48,093 nt of DNA. Source: DATJHM01 sp035493895 (GTDB lineage: Bacteria; Chloroflexota; Ktedonobacteria; Ktedonobacterales; Ktedonobacteraceae). The stretch spans positions 1 to 48,093 of the forward strand of contig DATJHM010000085.1 in NCBI GenBank assembly GCA_035493895.1, given 5' to 3'. The notes beneath the pieces are model-generated. The model did not search any database, was not told the origin of the DNA, and was given only the letters and a program-made list of their open reading frames with translations. A program made the translations under genes and the position numbers. Positions 47,332 to 48,093 of the stretch are shown piece after piece (the stretch's first letter is position 1; the number at the start of each line of letters is the position of its first letter).

Positions 47332-48093
47332 ATGCTACAACGTGGTACGCGCATTCAGCGCCTTATTATCGACATTTTGCTCATCATTGGCCTCCTGGTT
47401 TCGATCTTTCCCTTCTATTGGATGATTGTGATGTCGACCAATAGAACCAGCGATATCTATAGTGTGCCGCCCAAACTGTTTTTCGGTGACCAGTTGTCGA
47501 CCAATCTTTCCCATGTTTTGCAGAGCATTACGTTCTTCCAGAGCTACTTCAATACGCTCGTCATTGCCTGCTCGATAACGCTCCTGGTGCTATTCTTCTG
47601 TTCGATCGCTGGCTTCACATTTGCCAAATTCGATTTTCCCGGCAAGAATGTGTTGTTTGCCTTTCTGATCGGCACGATGATCCTGCCGCCTGCCAGCTCG
47701 CTCGTGGCGCTCTTCGTCATCATGGCTGATCTTCACCTGATTGGTACCTATCTGCCTGAAATTCTGCCGCATCTCGTGCCCGCCTTCGGCGTTTTCTGGA
47801 TGCGCCAGTACGCCATTTCTTCTATCCCCAACGAGCTAATCGACGCCGCCAGAATAGATGGTTGTGGTCATTTTCGCCTTTACTGGAGCGTTGCGCTTCC
47901 GGCCCTGCGTCCAGCCCTTGGCTTCCTGGGGATTACGACCTTCATCTTTGCCTGGAACGATTATCTCTGGCCCTTGATTGTCTTCAACACGCCGAATCTC
48001 TACACCTTACAGGTCTCGCTGGCCCAGCTCAACGGCGTCTATTATACCGATTACAGCATGGTCATGGCTGGAACCTTCATGGCCACCATTCCG
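47332..48093 (+). CDS. sugar ABC transporter permease, MalG/UgpE type (3' end outside window)
   Basis: ATG 47332 follows GAGAGGAAGCCGCTTCA. The frame stays open for 254 codons to the window edge and so is incomplete. It starts MLQRGTRIQRLIIDILLIIG, has SIFPFYWMIVMSTN, FCSIAGFTFAKFDFPGKN, MILPPASSLVALFVIM and the EAA loop NELIDAARIDGCGHFRLYW, then TFIFAWNDYLWPLIV. All are standard for MalG-type permeases. It completes the channel with the preceding gene. Confidence 0.93.
   Translation, partial: MLQRGTRIQRLIIDILLIIGLLVSIFPFYWMIVMSTNRTSDIYSVPPKLFFGDQLSTNLSHVLQSITFFQSYFNTLVIACSITLLVLFFCSIAGFTFAKFDFPGKNVLFAFLIGTMILPPASSLVALFVIMADLHLIGTYLPEILPHLVPAFGVFWMRQYAISSIPNELIDAARIDGCGHFRLYWSVALPALRPALGFLGITTFIFAWNDYLWPLIVFNTPNLYTLQVSLAQLNGVYYTDYSMVMAGTFMATIP

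Overview
The window reads like a chromosomal segment of a Ktedonobacteria-type member of the Chloroflexota. This is inferred from gene content and style; no marker gene is present. The signs are large STAND regulators (XRE-NB-ARC-TPR and TIR-NB-ARC-TPR), a secreted DUF1800/DUF1501 pair, an F420-type LLM oxidoreductase, a MmyB-type HTH regulator, several stand-alone regulators, long intergenic regions and many extragenic palindromic repeats. No tRNA, rRNA, CRISPR array or intact transposase was recognised.

Layout. 1-1000: mostly non-coding, with a possible 3' gene end, a small secreted ORF and a clear terminator. 997-3708 (-): XRE-NB-ARC-TPR regulator. 3879-5454 (+): a 46-codon ORF, a tail-anchored Pro/Glu-rich protein and a winged-helix protein. 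5568-9782: a minus-strand operon (a stand-alone protein resembling the C-terminal part of CRISPR Cas8c/Csd1, then DUF1800, then DUF1501) bracketed by two copies of a ~155-nt direct repeat that folds like a structured RNA. 10308-15393: diaminopimelate decarboxylase, HtrA-like protease, HNH endonuclease, ammonium transporter. 16064-20113 (+): LLM oxidoreductase, GNAT acetyltransferase, MerR/GyrI-like regulator, TPR protein. 20128-23700 (-): TIR-NB-ARC-TPR protein with C-terminal membrane helices. 24352-32443: cyanase, TerC-like membrane protein, SGNH hydrolase, MHS-type MFS transporter, malonyl-CoA-synthetase-like ligase, a winged-helix/globin fusion, gamma-glutamyltransferase. 32500-33750: repeat-rich intergenic DNA around one membrane protein. 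34088-37773 (+): oligopeptide-type ABC importer (binding protein and two permeases, no ATPase). 37795-40177 (-): KdpE/KdpD-like two-component system without kdpFABC. 40709-42121 (+): second ammonium transporter. 42263-44390: SDR protein with a degraded active site, divergent from a MmyB-type regulator carrying a primase-like C-terminal domain. 44586-48093 (+): decayed LacI-type remnant and a sugar ABC importer (binding protein, permease, permease cut by the window end).

Themes. Nitrogen acquisition recurs: two Amt transporters, cyanase, gamma-glutamyltransferase and a peptide importer. Regulation is dominated by one-component and STAND proteins. The most unusual feature is the 5.6-9.8 kb cassette: an orphan Cas11c/Cas8c-C-like gene co-directional with two secreted DUF proteins, bounded by duplicated candidate RNA elements, with no other cas gene or CRISPR array in view. 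A second theme is a dispersed REP/REPIN-like family (GTAGGGAC...GCGTCCCC) whose stems differ between copies but remain base-paired.
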